A stretch of 64,000 nucleotides of DNA. It comes from Haliscomenobacter sp033763495. GTDB lineage: Bacteria; Bacteroidota; Bacteroidia; Chitinophagales; Saprospiraceae. This document shows, in pieces, positions 16,754 through 25,741 of this stretch; position 1 is the first letter of the stretch; each line of letters begins with the position of its first letter. Under the pieces are notes generated by a model. That model had not been told where the DNA came from. It ran no database searches and saw nothing but the letters and a program-made list of their open reading frames with translations. Both the position numbers and the translations under genes were made by a program. Location: assembly GCF_033763495.1 (NCBI RefSeq), contig NZ_JANRKL010000233.1, positions 62,001 to 126,000 of the forward strand, given 5' to 3'.

Positions 16754-16812
16754 GTTGGTTAAAATTATTTTTTAAAGGTTCAATCTGTCTTATGCCTTCC
16801 AATAGGAAATAA

Positions 16813-16851
16813 TAGGCCTTTATCGCTGTTATTCCAAGCGATAAAGGCCTA
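16813..16851 (-). terminator. Strong hairpin between the beta-helix gene and gmd
   Basis: A perfect stem of 14-15 bp (16813-16827 and 16837-16851, TAGGCCTTTATCGCT and complement) has a 9-base loop. It lacks a good T tract on either strand, so it may be an mRNA-processing or attenuation structure rather than a strict terminator. Confidence 0.45.
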
Positions 16852-16904
16852 AAAACCTATAAAACCATCCTATGATGGTTCCTAGGGTTTGTCTAAATGA
16901 AGCA

Positions 16905-19900
16905 TTAGTTTCTGCTCACCACAAAAGGAAGGGCCTTGTTAAGCAGTTCTCCTGAATGTTGGAGGTAATACATTCCGGTAGATAAATTGGGTAGATTCCA
17001 CCTGATTGTATTCCATCCAGATGTAGTTTCGGTCTGAAAAGATTTGATTTTTCGGCCAAATTGATCAATAATGGTAAAAATAACTGAAGACTGGCGGGTG
17101 AACAACTTGACAGTTAATTCGGCGTTTCCCCCGTTTAAAAGGTTAGGGTAAATTTGCCAGTCGCCAGCTTCGCAGTTTGTTTTTTCCTCAAGAATTTCGG
17201 AATAAGAGGAATTTCCGTCTTTGTAAACATACCTCAATCGGTAATAATTCACATTTTGAATTTCAGCATCAAGGAATTGATAGGATTGGAACCCTGTTTT
17301 TCCATTGCTGTTGATTTTGGCAATTGGAGCAAAAGAAACTCCATCCTTACTCTCCTCAAGTTCAAAATGGTCGAAATTATCATCGAGATTCCAAGCCCAA
17401 TTCAAGAGTACCCGGCATTCATCAATTTGAGCATTAAAACCTTTCACACTACCAGAGGAATTAGAGAGGTTCCCATCTTTTTTCATTAAGACAACAGATG
17501 TATAAGGTTTCAAAACCACTTTGTTGGTATAAATGGTATTTTTTACATCCATATAACTGGTTGGCAGAAGAATTGTCTTATCAGATGTGGTTGGATTGTA
17601 TTCAAACCTGATTATTTCATCCGCTTTTACATTAACAGCAGAGGCTTCAAACAGGCCTACATTGTCCAGCCAATAGGAAAAATTCTCATTGAATGCCTGG
17701 AATATCAAGTGCCCAGCCGATACTGAACTGGGAAAGGAAAACAATACTTCATATTCGGTCCGGTTAGGGCTGAGGTAAATTTTCTTCGAACTGGAAATAG
17801 GACTCCAGGGGGAGGTACTATGTCGTAAATACACCTCAATCTGGGTTTCTCGTTCAGCTACAGCACTAAAACGTAGGATGTATTGCTTGTTCTTGTCAAT
17901 CGCTCCACAATTCAAAGCCACTACTCCCTGGGATTTTCCAGAGATTTTCACTGCTCTTTTATCCAGCACACTATTAGCAGACCAGGTTGTCGCACAATCG
18001 CCCTTGGGAGACCAACAAGACACGCCCATAGAAGTGTTTTCAAATCCGGGGTTGTTGTATTTATTGCGACTGTTGTCAATTGACACCAAATTGTAGGGGC
18101 GATACCGCATGGAGCCCCCTCCTCCATCCAGGTTTTTCCCATAAGGAAGCATTGGCCCCCTTACATCATACATTTTTTCAACATTGCCTACCCCCGGCTG
18201 ATCGTAGTTGGCCATGATGGTCAGGTTTTCGTCAAAGGGGCGAGAATAATAATTCCCAGAAAAGCTACCCATTTTGGCAAAGTCATTTACGTCAGACTTA
18301 AAGTAAAAGGTAGTTTGATCGGTCGACTTTGAAAAAAAGTGGTTGGCCGTAAAAACCGCATTGGTGATGGGACTTCCTAAATCGTCATGTACCGTTTTTA
18401 TTTGCACTTTGTTGTTGTACAAGGTGTTGTTCTGGATTTTGATGTTCCTTGCGTTGTGAATGTAAATGCCATTATTGACACAGTGGGCAACGGTATTTCC
18501 TATCACATCGACATTTGTGGCATTGTCATCCAGGTAAATTCCTTCTGCAGCAGCATAATCGGAGCGATTGGTACCTTCTGGTGCGCCCAAACCATTCAAC
18601 ACAATATTACCAATAACACTCCGATTCGAAAAAGTAGTATTTGCCTTTCCTGTCCAGGTATAAATTCCACTTCCATCATCAATAACCAGACAGAAAGTGT
18701 CAATGTAGTTGTTTTTGATGAGGTTGTTGTCGCCTGCAAATCTGATTCCGACATATCCTGTTTTGACGATGTGGTTGTATTCTGCTTTGAAACCTTTTGT
18801 ATAACTGATGATCCCATAGGCTTGATTTTCCGTGATCATGCCGGGAAAAATACCTGTATTTCGGATTTTATTATTGGTTAAAACAGCATTGGAAGCATCG
18901 TATTTCAGGTTAACTGCGATGCTATTGGAATTGGTTATTTCAGAGTTTTCCAAAACGAAGTTCGAACAATTGAAAACACGGATAGCATCTATTCCAGAAA
19001 ATAATATCTTGGTGTTTTTGATGCGCAGGTTTTTCAAATTTGCCGCATTGGAATATACACCGTACTGGTTGGCCCCTTTAATGACCAAATTGGCAATTAC
19101 AATGTCATTGGCTTTTGACTCGATCAGGGTATTCGTAGTAGCGATTTGAACATTGTAGGAGGTGGGAGATTTTGTACCGAAAAAAACATTGAGTTTTTTT
19201 GTACTTGGGTTGTAATACCATTCTCCGAATTGATCTAGGGTTTTGATGTGATTTTGAATGAAGTAGCCATAGCCATCTTCTAAATCGTAATCGGTATCCT
19301 TGCTGTAGTTAATCCTGGATTTGGTTGTAGTGGTAATTGGCACCCTTTCGATGGTCCATCTGGAAGTTCGAACCACCAATTCTCCGTTATTCCAGGTTGG
19401 GCTTGCGGGTAATTGATTGTCAATAATGTGCAAATTTCCATGACCCTCAAAGGTTAAAAAACCCTTATTGCTGGCATCTGCGTTGGGATACCTGCCCATG
19501 GCATAACTGGTGTTGTTGATTGCCACCATGTTTACATTTCCAGGGGTATTGATCACCGGACTTTCATAAATGCCCCCACCGACGGAGGTCCATGTTGAAA
19601 TATTGGTAAATCCATTGATGACTGGGGCAGCACCGCTCCCATAAGCTGCTAAAACGATGGGTAAGGAAGTTGAGCCGGATTTGACTATTTGAATGCCTCC
19701 GGAAAAAACTTCTCCTCGTTTAAAAAGCACAGAATCCCCTGGCTGAAGTTGCGAAAAAAAAGCATTTAACTTCGCAATTGTTTTCCAGGGAGTTTGAGCA
19801 TTTCTCGCCTGTTGAGGGCTCCTGCTGTCATCTCCAGTTTGGCTAGAAAAGTAGTAATTGGTTGCAAACGAGTTGAGTGCACTGCTAAGGATGAGCAGTG

Positions 19901-19922
19901 TCAGAAGTGTGAATTGTTTCAT
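16905..19922 (-). CDS. Secreted right-handed beta-helix protein with T9SS sorting domain
   Basis: This 1,005-residue protein starts with a signal peptide (FTLLTLLILSSALNSFA). An N-terminal block (TNYYFSSQTGDDSRSP, KTIAKLNAFFSQLQPGDSVLFKRGEVF) is typical of pectate-lyase-like parallel beta-helix proteins. Repeats of the form NNIxNTxxx fill roughly residues 270-510, a possible carbohydrate-binding beta-sandwich follows (about 630-760), then a Fn3-like region. The C-terminal 85 residues (YPNLLNGGNAELTVKL, GMYYLQ) form a type A T9SS sorting domain, so the protein is probably exported to the cell surface. Its place inside the capsule locus suggests polysaccharide lyase, epimerase or modifying activity, but no catalytic residues are assigned. 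It lies 65 bases after the M28-like gene. Confidence 0.88.
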   Translation of the reverse strand: MKQFTLLTLLILSSALNSFATNYYFSSQTGDDSRSPQQARNAQTPWKTIAKLNAFFSQLQPGDSVLFKRGEVFSGGIQIVKSGSTSLPIVLAAYGSGAAPVINGFTNISTWTSVGGGIYESPVINTPGNVNMVAINNTSYAMGRYPNADASNKGFLTFEGHGNLHIIDNQLPASPTWNNGELVVRTSRWTIERVPITTTTKSRINYSKDTDYDLEDGYGYFIQNHIKTLDQFGEWYYNPSTKKLNVFFGTKSPTSYNVQIATTNTLIESKANDIVIANLVIKGANQYGVYSNAANLKNLRIKNTKILFSGIDAIRVFNCSNFVLENSEITNSNSIAVNLKYDASNAVLTNNKIRNTGIFPGMITENQAYGIISYTKGFKAEYNHIVKTGYVGIRFAGDNNLIKNNYIDTFCLVIDDGSGIYTWTGKANTTFSNRSVIGNIVLNGLGAPEGTNRSDYAAAEGIYLDDNATNVDVIGNTVAHCVNNGIYIHNARNIKIQNNTLYNNKVQIKTVHDDLGSPITNAVFTANHFFSKSTDQTTFYFKSDVNDFAKMGSFSGNYYSRPFDENLTIMANYDQPGVGNVEKMYDVRGPMLPYGKNLDGGGGSMRYRPYNLVSIDNSRNKYNNPGFENTSMGVSCWSPKGDCATTWSANSVLDKRAVKISGKSQGVVALNCGAIDKNKQYILRFSAVAERETQIEVYLRHSTSPWSPISSSKKIYLSPNRTEYEVLFSFPSSVSAGHLIFQAFNENFSYWLDNVGLFEASAVNVKADEIIRFEYNPTTSDKTILLPTSYMDVKNTIYTNKVVLKPYTSVVLMKKDGNLSNSSGSVKGFNAQIDECRVLLNWAWNLDDNFDHFELEESKDGVSFAPIAKINSNGKTGFQSYQFLDAEIQNVNYYRLRYVYKDGNSSYSEILEEKTNCEAGDWQIYPNLLNGGNAELTVKLFTRQSSVIFTIIDQFGRKIKSFQTETTSGWNTIRWNLPNLSTGMYYLQHSGELLNKALPFVVSRN

Positions 19923-19987
19923 AATCGGTTTTTTTATATAAGTTACTCGCTAATAAGAACGCAAAATATTTTCCTTTGTTTCCCTAA

Positions 19988-21268
19988 TTACTTCAATAAT
20001 TTATTTTCAATGAGTAACTTACTACACTTACACATCAACTTAAAGGGTAATTTAGATCTTTCTGTAATATCTAAAAGTGAGTTTTTACCGTCAGTAAAGT
20101 TCAATAACCACAACATTGCCATTTGTAATTCTTTTTGGTCATTATCCCCACCAATGGCTGCATACAAGCCCCTTTTCCCCAGTTGTGGTTCACATTTTGG
20201 AAAAAGATTTTGGAAATAGAGGTTCTGTTCAAGAATTTCTACAATCTCCTGGTAAATGTCAAACGAAGCTTGAAGAAAAGTGGGTTGAATCAATTGAAGG
20301 TTGTCACCAGAAGTGTGGTATTCAGGATAACTGCCAAAAGGGGAACGGGTTAAATTGCCAACTGGCAGATTAAATCCCGGCGAACAAAACTGGCGCTCAT
20401 CATAACCGTAAGGAAAAAAGTCGATGACTTCGCAAGGGTAGCCAGAATGCTCTAGTACATAGGTAACTACCCGGTCAATTTCAGCATCCCCCCTTCGGCT
20501 TTTTTTAAAGGTGAATCCGCCAGCATCGCCAACCAAAGAAACCACCAGACCATGTTTAATGTGATTAACTTTATGTTCATTCCGGGCTAGCCAGGTAATG
20601 GAGCCGATGGTTCCCGGAATGAACAGGAACCGATAGGAATACCTGTTTTTTTGTTTTTGAAGGTGTTTGGCTAAAAATGTCAATAAACTAATCCCGGAAA
20701 GGTTATCGTTGGCCAAAGAAGGGTGGCAAATGTGAGCCGAAAAGAGCACCTCTTCTTCAGACTCGCCTGGAAGGTAAAGCTCACCATACGTCAGGCTGCC
20801 TTCTTCCAAGCTTGAATCAATGAAAACCTCGTAATCGCCATCCGGCAAGTCCAGGTATTGATTGTGGGACATGCAAAAGCCCCAGTTTTCCTGGTAATAG
20901 GACGTTCGGTAAGGGATCAGGTCAGGTTTATCCGGCAGTGTAAAAAGATGTTTCTTCAGTTCTTCCAGTCCAATTGTCTGATGGACGGGAGTACTGTACT
21001 GCAAGATATGCAGGTTATGGTCCTTAAAATCGATTATCTTTTTTCCGTCCGGGCCAATGATCCAAGCATCCCGGATATTCCATTCCTTAGGTACCGTCCA
21101 ATCGAAAACGGGAGTATTGCTGGGTACTTCGTGTATTTCTATTGGAATGTATTCCTGTAGTATTTGTAAGGATTGGCGTACTCCATTTCCAGTGATGCTC
21201 CTACAAATAGGAAACAGTCTTTCAGCTAAAGCATACATGCTTGGGCCGGTCGAGGCCAGGTTCTCCAT
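19988..21268 (-). CDS. DUF2172/DUF4910 aminopeptidase-like protein (M28-like) with winged helix
   Basis: This 426-residue cytoplasmic protein belongs to the DUF4910 group, which has an M28-aminopeptidase-like core. The segment FSAHICHPSLANDNLSG near residue 180 carries the His and Asp positions that bind zinc in M28 enzymes, and E/H positions follow in PEYHTSGDN. The N-terminal half contains the inserted DUF2172 region (WTVPKEWNIRDAWI). The last 50 or so residues (GKNSLLDITERSKLPFKLM) form a winged-helix tail. The family occurs in polysaccharide and flagellin-glycan loci, and its substrate is not established to my knowledge. It ends the sugar-modification cassette, 9 bases after the aminotransferase gene. 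Confidence 0.8.
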   Translation of the reverse strand: MENLASTGPSMYALAERLFPICRSITGNGVRQSLQILQEYIPIEIHEVPSNTPVFDWTVPKEWNIRDAWIIGPDGKKIIDFKDHNLHILQYSTPVHQTIGLEELKKHLFTLPDKPDLIPYRTSYYQENWGFCMSHNQYLDLPDGDYEVFIDSSLEEGSLTYGELYLPGESEEEVLFSAHICHPSLANDNLSGISLLTFLAKHLQKQKNRYSYRFLFIPGTIGSITWLARNEHKVNHIKHGLVVSLVGDAGGFTFKKSRRGDAEIDRVVTYVLEHSGYPCEVIDFFPYGYDERQFCSPGFNLPVGNLTRSPFGSYPEYHTSGDNLQLIQPTFLQASFDIYQEIVEILEQNLYFQNLFPKCEPQLGKRGLYAAIGGDNDQKELQMAMLWLLNFTDGKNSLLDITERSKLPFKLMCKCSKLLIENKLLK

Positions 21269-21277
21269 AAGTCCGAA

Positions 21278-22612
21278 TTAGTAGTTTTTCTCCAACTGGT
21301 TCCATCTCCGGTAAACCGGTTGCACCGATTCTCCTTCTAAATACTTTTCCACCCCTTCCGTGATTGCTTTTTGATAAATGCCAAGGGCTTCATGAAATAT
21401 TTCAACGGTTTGATCAATGTCCTTCTCTTTGTGGGCATAACTCAACACCAGGTTTGGAGCAATCACTCCTCCTTTAATCAATTCTTGCAACAGCAAAGTT
21501 CGAAAAGGTTGCGAAGGGCGGCCAAGGGCATCACGGGTGGAAAAAACCAGACATACAGGAAAACCGTGTATCCCCACAAAATTTTGCAAGCCGTGGTGGG
21601 CAATCGATTGGTTTAGCCCCTGTCTGAGCCGTTCGCCTTGAACCTGCATGTGTCCAATCACGTCTTTTTCCTGGTATTCTTTCACCACTGCAATAAAGGC
21701 GGCCAGAGCGTGGTTTTCCGCCCCGTGTGTAGTGGACAATAAAAACACCCTTTCCTTGTCGTGGTACAAACCACCTAGTTCCATAATCTCCCTTTTTCCG
21801 GCTAACGCCGAAATAGCAAATCCATTCCCCATGGCCTTGCCAAAGGTAGAAAGGTCGGGAACAATATTGTAAAGAGTTTGCGCCCCTCCGATATGCCAGC
21901 GAAAACCAGTGATCATTTCATCAAGAATAAAAACAGTACCATTTTCCTTGCACAATTGTTGCACTCCTTGGAGGAATTGTGGGTCAAATGGATCATTTTT
22001 TTCAATTTCCATGATCAGGCATGCCAACTGCCCAGGGTATTGATTAAACAGGGACTTTACGCTTTCCAGGTTGTTGTACTGGAAGGTTACGGTCAGGTCG
22101 CGTACCGATTGTGGTATCCCGGCATTTACTGCGGTAGTGCCAATGAACCAATCATCAACGGAAAAGAAAGGGTGATCTGCGCAAAGCGCTACCATGTCCC
22201 GACCTGTGTACGCTCTGGCCAGTTTGAGTGCAGCAGTGGTTACATCTGATCCATTTTTTGCAAATTTGACCATATCTGCACCGGGCACTACTTTTAAAAA
22301 AGCTTCGGCTGCTTCAAACTCAATCGTAGCTGGGCGGGCGAAATTGATGCCCTTCCACATTTGTTGGCAAGCTGCGGTGATTACTGCGGGGTACCCATGC
22401 CCCAGGGCTACTGCACGCAACCCCATTCCATATTCGATGTACTCATTGCCATCAAGGTCCCAAACCCGACAGCCCTCACCTCTGGTGAGGTAAGGCGGAT
22501 GAAATTCGGGGAATTGGTCGTCACCCTTTGCATAAGTATGACAGCCACCCGGAATGAGTTGATGAATTTTTTTCTTCAACTCAAGCGATTTTTCGAAGTT
22601 TTTGTGTTGCAT
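21278..22612 (-). CDS. Class III aminotransferase, glutamate-1-semialdehyde aminomutase-like
   Basis: About 444 residues from ATG 22612. The sequence LIPGGCHTYAKGDDQFPE is the HemL-type opening. PLP-enzyme marks include KFAKNGSDVTTAALKLARAYTGR, the aspartate motif FILDEMITGFRW and the PLP lysine in FGKAMGNGFAISALAGKREIM. Housekeeping HemL makes 5-aminolevulinate, but HemL-like paralogues in glycan loci act in sugar or linker amine chemistry. Its position between a sugar C-methyltransferase and the M28-like gene argues for the latter. The DHPFFSVDDWFIGTT segment differs from true HemL. The substrate is unknown. Confidence 0.85.
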   Translation of the reverse strand: MQHKNFEKSLELKKKIHQLIPGGCHTYAKGDDQFPEFHPPYLTRGEGCRVWDLDGNEYIEYGMGLRAVALGHGYPAVITAACQQMWKGINFARPATIEFEAAEAFLKVVPGADMVKFAKNGSDVTTAALKLARAYTGRDMVALCADHPFFSVDDWFIGTTAVNAGIPQSVRDLTVTFQYNNLESVKSLFNQYPGQLACLIMEIEKNDPFDPQFLQGVQQLCKENGTVFILDEMITGFRWHIGGAQTLYNIVPDLSTFGKAMGNGFAISALAGKREIMELGGLYHDKERVFLLSTTHGAENHALAAFIAVVKEYQEKDVIGHMQVQGERLRQGLNQSIAHHGLQNFVGIHGFPVCLVFSTRDALGRPSQPFRTLLLQELIKGGVIAPNLVLSYAHKEKDIDQTVEIFHEALGIYQKAITEGVEKYLEGESVQPVYRRWNQLEKNY

Positions 22613-22701
22613 GTGTGTGGTGAGGTTTATGATTCCCTTTGTGATCACCTAGCTTTGCCAAGGTTAAAATCCAAAACAGGAAGCGGGATAAAAACTACAG
22701 A

Positions 22702-23970
22702 TTAATCCAAGACCTGTACCTCTGGGATAGGGATTACAAATTTCCCTCCCCATTCCAGTACATGCGCCATTTGCTGGCTGATCTCTTTTTTCAGATTCCA
22801 GGGAAGGATCAAAACGTAATCGGGACGAGTTTCCTTAATTTTATCTGGCGCGTAAATTGGTATGTGGGTCCCTGGCAGAAAATTTCCTTGTTTATGGGGG
22901 CTTCTATCAACGGTGTAGTCGACAAAATCGGTACGAATGCCGCAATAATTCAGGAGTGTGTTGCCTTTGCCTGGGGCACCATAACCAACCACCGTTTTCC
23001 CAGCTCGCTTTGCTTCAATCAAAAAACTGAGGAGCTTACGTTTCGTTTCTTTGACCTTTTCTTCAAAAGTAGCGTAATATTCCAGGGTTTCCATCCCAAG
23101 CTGTTGTTCCCGTTGAATGAGTTCCCGCACATTATCTGTAATGGGTTTGGATTCATCGGCAGTATGGCGACCATAAATGCGTAAAGAACCTCCATGGGTC
23201 GGCAATTCCTGAACATCAAACAAGGTGATGCCATGATGGGCAAAAACACGATTAACTGCTACAAAGGAAAAGTAAGAGAAATGTTCGTGATAAATTGTGT
23301 CGAATTGGTTTTCTTCGATCAAACGCTGCAAATGAGGAAATTCCATGGTGATTACCCCACCGGGGGCCAACATTTCTTTCATCCCCTGCACAAAGTCGTT
23401 TAGGTCAGGCACGTGGGCCAATACGTTATTTCCCAACAACAAATCGGCTTTGCCATATTGGCCAGCCAGGTGTTGAGCGGTTTGAGTACCAAAAAACATT
23501 CCTTCCGTCCTGATACCTTTTTCACGGGCTGCTGCAGCTACGTTCCCCGAAGGTTCTACCCCAACAACAGGGATTCCCTTCTGAACAAACCACTGTAAAA
23601 GATAGCCATCATTGCTGGCAATTTCCATCACCAGTTTATCCGAGTTGAGGCCAAAACGGTCAATCATCAACTCAGTATACAGCCGGGCATGCTCTAGCCA
23701 GGAGTCCGAGTAAGAAGAAAAATAGCCATATTCCTCTGAAAAAATTTCATCTGGTGCAGCAAACTCTTCCAATTGTACTAACCAGCAATGGTGGCAAACA
23801 TAGGCATGAAGTGGATAAAATTTTTCTGCCTCGTTGGCTTGTTCTGGTTTAACGTGTTTTTGACATAAAGGCGACATGCCTAAATCGACCACACCGAACT
23901 CCAGATCATTTCCACAAAAGCGGCATTTACTAGTTCCCGATGAATTATTTTTGTTGCTATGTGTTTGCAT
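22702..23970 (-). CDS. Sugar C-methyltransferase, SAM-dependent with zinc-binding N-terminus
   Basis: About 422 residues from ATG 23970. An N-terminal zinc-ribbon-like module carries CRFCGN and CHHC. A class I SAM-binding domain follows (LVMEIASNDGYLLQWFVQKGIPVVGVEPSGNVA), then a C-terminal Methyltransf_14 domain (GKTVVGYGAPGKGNTLLNYCGI). This three-part layout is that of NDP-4-keto-sugar C-3 methyltransferases such as TylC3 and NovU, and a tyrosine/histidine pair in FDTIYHEHFSYFS is typical. It probably methylates a keto-deoxy sugar supplied by the cassette enzymes, giving a branched-chain sugar. It is followed by the aminotransferase gene after 89 bases. Confidence 0.88.
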   Translation of the reverse strand: MQTHSNKNNSSGTSKCRFCGNDLEFGVVDLGMSPLCQKHVKPEQANEAEKFYPLHAYVCHHCWLVQLEEFAAPDEIFSEEYGYFSSYSDSWLEHARLYTELMIDRFGLNSDKLVMEIASNDGYLLQWFVQKGIPVVGVEPSGNVAAAAREKGIRTEGMFFGTQTAQHLAGQYGKADLLLGNNVLAHVPDLNDFVQGMKEMLAPGGVITMEFPHLQRLIEENQFDTIYHEHFSYFSFVAVNRVFAHHGITLFDVQELPTHGGSLRIYGRHTADESKPITDNVRELIQREQQLGMETLEYYATFEEKVKETKRKLLSFLIEAKRAGKTVVGYGAPGKGNTLLNYCGIRTDFVDYTVDRSPHKQGNFLPGTHIPIYAPDKIKETRPDYVLILPWNLKKEISQQMAHVLEWGGKFVIPIPEVQVLD

Positions 23971-24001
23971 AATAGTTGAATTTAAAAATGCCAATTAAAA
24001 A

Positions 24002-24553
24002 TCACAGGGTCATACCTGCAAAGTCTTCAGAAAGCAAGGGAAGGTTTTTGTCTTTTTCAGAAATGGTGCTTATTTCCAAAGGCCAGGCTATGTTGATTTT
24101 GGGATCATCGTACCGAATGCCCCCATCCGCATTTGGCGCATAAAAGGCAGTATGGTGGTAAATGAGCTCACAGTGGTCCGCTAAGGTTTGAAATCCATGT
24201 GCAAACCCTTCTGGTACATAAATCATCCGCATGTTTTGTTCGGACAATTCAACACCAACATAGTGCAAAAAGGTAGCCGACCCATGCCTAAGGTCCACGA
24301 TAACGTCAAAAACACTTCCACGAATGCAGCGAATAAGCTTGATCTCCGCATGTGGTGGCCTTTGAAAGTGTAACCCACGCAAAGTTCCTTGTTGATTCGA
24401 ATGGGAGTGATTGAACTGGACAAATTCCTTGTTGTGACCGATGGCAGAAAATTCACGCTTGCAAAAGGTGCGCGCAAACAGGCCCCGATCGTCACTAAAA
24501 GGCTCCAGGTCAATAATGTATGCTCCTTCCAATGCTGTTTTATGAAAAACCAT
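24002..24553 (-). CDS. dTDP-4-dehydrorhamnose 3,5-epimerase-like protein (RmlC/RfbC family)
   Basis: This 183-residue cupin carries RmlC motifs: DDRGLFARTFCKREF, QFNHSHSNQQGTLRGLHFQRPPHAEIKLIRCIRGSVFDVIVDLR with the active-site histidine, and VPEGFAHGFQTL. It would epimerise a 4-keto-6-deoxy sugar at C3 and/or C5, as needed before C-methylation. As no dTDP-glucose genes are present, the substrate may be CDP- or GDP-linked. The start at 24553 overlaps the end of the upstream SDR gene by 14 bases, indicating coupled translation. Confidence 0.9.
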   Translation of the reverse strand: MVFHKTALEGAYIIDLEPFSDDRGLFARTFCKREFSAIGHNKEFVQFNHSHSNQQGTLRGLHFQRPPHAEIKLIRCIRGSVFDVIVDLRHGSATFLHYVGVELSEQNMRMIYVPEGFAHGFQTLADHCELIYHHTAFYAPNADGGIRYDDPKINIAWPLEISTISEKDKNLPLLSEDFAGMTL

Positions 24554-25595
24554 ATACCAACTTGAGTTGATTGTCCATTGTCTGACGAGCCAACAGGTCT
24601 TTAATGACATTTAAACGAATCAATTCGGACTGATGGTAATTGGCATCCTGAAAATGAATGGCTTCCAAACCTTGGATCAACCCCTTCACGGTATCCTGAA
24701 GTTGATACTGTGGCTGATGCTGAGGCGCCAAAGACTCAAAAAGATCGAAACTCACGCGATAGGACCGCTTATCAGGCTGCGCGTCTGGATTGATGGAGAG
24801 GGTAATCCCTGGCAAGATCTTCTGAATCTCTAAAGCTAAATCCTTGACTTGGTAATTCCAGCCATTACTTCCTGTATTGACGGTAATGAAGGTTCCTCCA
24901 TTCTCATTTTTACGCTCTGCCGCCCAACGGATTGCTCTGGCCATGTCTAAAACATTGATCAGTGGTCTCCAGGGAGAGCCATCACTAAGGATGGTAATTT
25001 TGCCCGAAGTCATAGCCCCGGCCACAAAATCGTTGAGCACCAAATCCAGGCGCAGGCGGTCACTCATCCCGCAAGCTGTTGCAAAACGTAGGCAGGTGAT
25101 TTGAAAATTCTCCGCAGCAAGCCCTTCCAGTCCTGCTTCAGACATTACCTTAGATTTGGCATAAGCAGTGAGTGGATCCAGGTTGGAAGATTCAACACGG
25201 GGTGCATCCTCCGCACTTCCGTATACACTACAACTGGATGCAAAAATGAATTTTTTCACCCCTTGGCGTTTCGCCATTTTGGCAATTTCAAGGTTGGCTT
25301 TGTAATTGATTTCCAGGGTTGGCTCTTCGAAGCGATTGCCGATGGGATCATTGGAAATTGCCGCCAGGCTGACTACTACATCCACCCCTTCCAACAAGTG
25401 TTCCGGGAATTGCCGTACATCACCATAGTGTTGTACATTGAGTAGTGAATCAGGGCTAATGGTGTTGCTGGTGATGTATTTGGCAAAATATCCAATATCA
25501 TAACCAATCAGATAAGCATCTGGGTGAAATTTTCGAAATTCTTTGGCAATACCAGGGCCAACATAGCCCAGGTTGCCGGTGATTAGTATTTTCAT
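24540..25595 (-). CDS. NAD-dependent epimerase/dehydratase (extended SDR)
   Basis: This 351-residue extended SDR has the Rossmann motif TGNLGYVGPG, VVSLAAISNDP, SSCSVYGSAED and the catalytic YAKSK. The IKILSD-type loop and the PWRPLINVLDMARAI segment are typical of sugar-nucleotide epimerases and dehydratases. It follows the CDP-glucose cytidylyltransferase and precedes the 3,5-epimerase, so it acts on a nucleotide sugar. It does not look like RfbG, the usual CDP-glucose 4,6-dehydratase, which is absent. It may be a 4,6-dehydratase of another branch, a 4-epimerase or a reductase. Confidence 0.85.
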   Translation of the reverse strand: MKILITGNLGYVGPGIAKEFRKFHPDAYLIGYDIGYFAKYITSNTISPDSLLNVQHYGDVRQFPEHLLEGVDVVVSLAAISNDPIGNRFEEPTLEINYKANLEIAKMAKRQGVKKFIFASSCSVYGSAEDAPRVESSNLDPLTAYAKSKVMSEAGLEGLAAENFQITCLRFATACGMSDRLRLDLVLNDFVAGAMTSGKITILSDGSPWRPLINVLDMARAIRWAAERKNENGGTFITVNTGSNGWNYQVKDLALEIQKILPGITLSINPDAQPDKRSYRVSFDLFESLAPQHQPQYQLQDTVKGLIQGLEAIHFQDANYHQSELIRLNVIKDLLARQTMDNQLKLVYGFS

Positions 25596-25741
25596 GCCGA
25601 AATGATATGAATTGATTGCATAAATAGGTTTGATCCAGATTAGCTGAATTTTTCATTGTACCACAAATACAAGGAAAGGCCAGCTTTCAAAAAAAGAAAC
25701 ACACTATTGGTATTTTAAAATTCAGCAATTGAGCATGGTGA

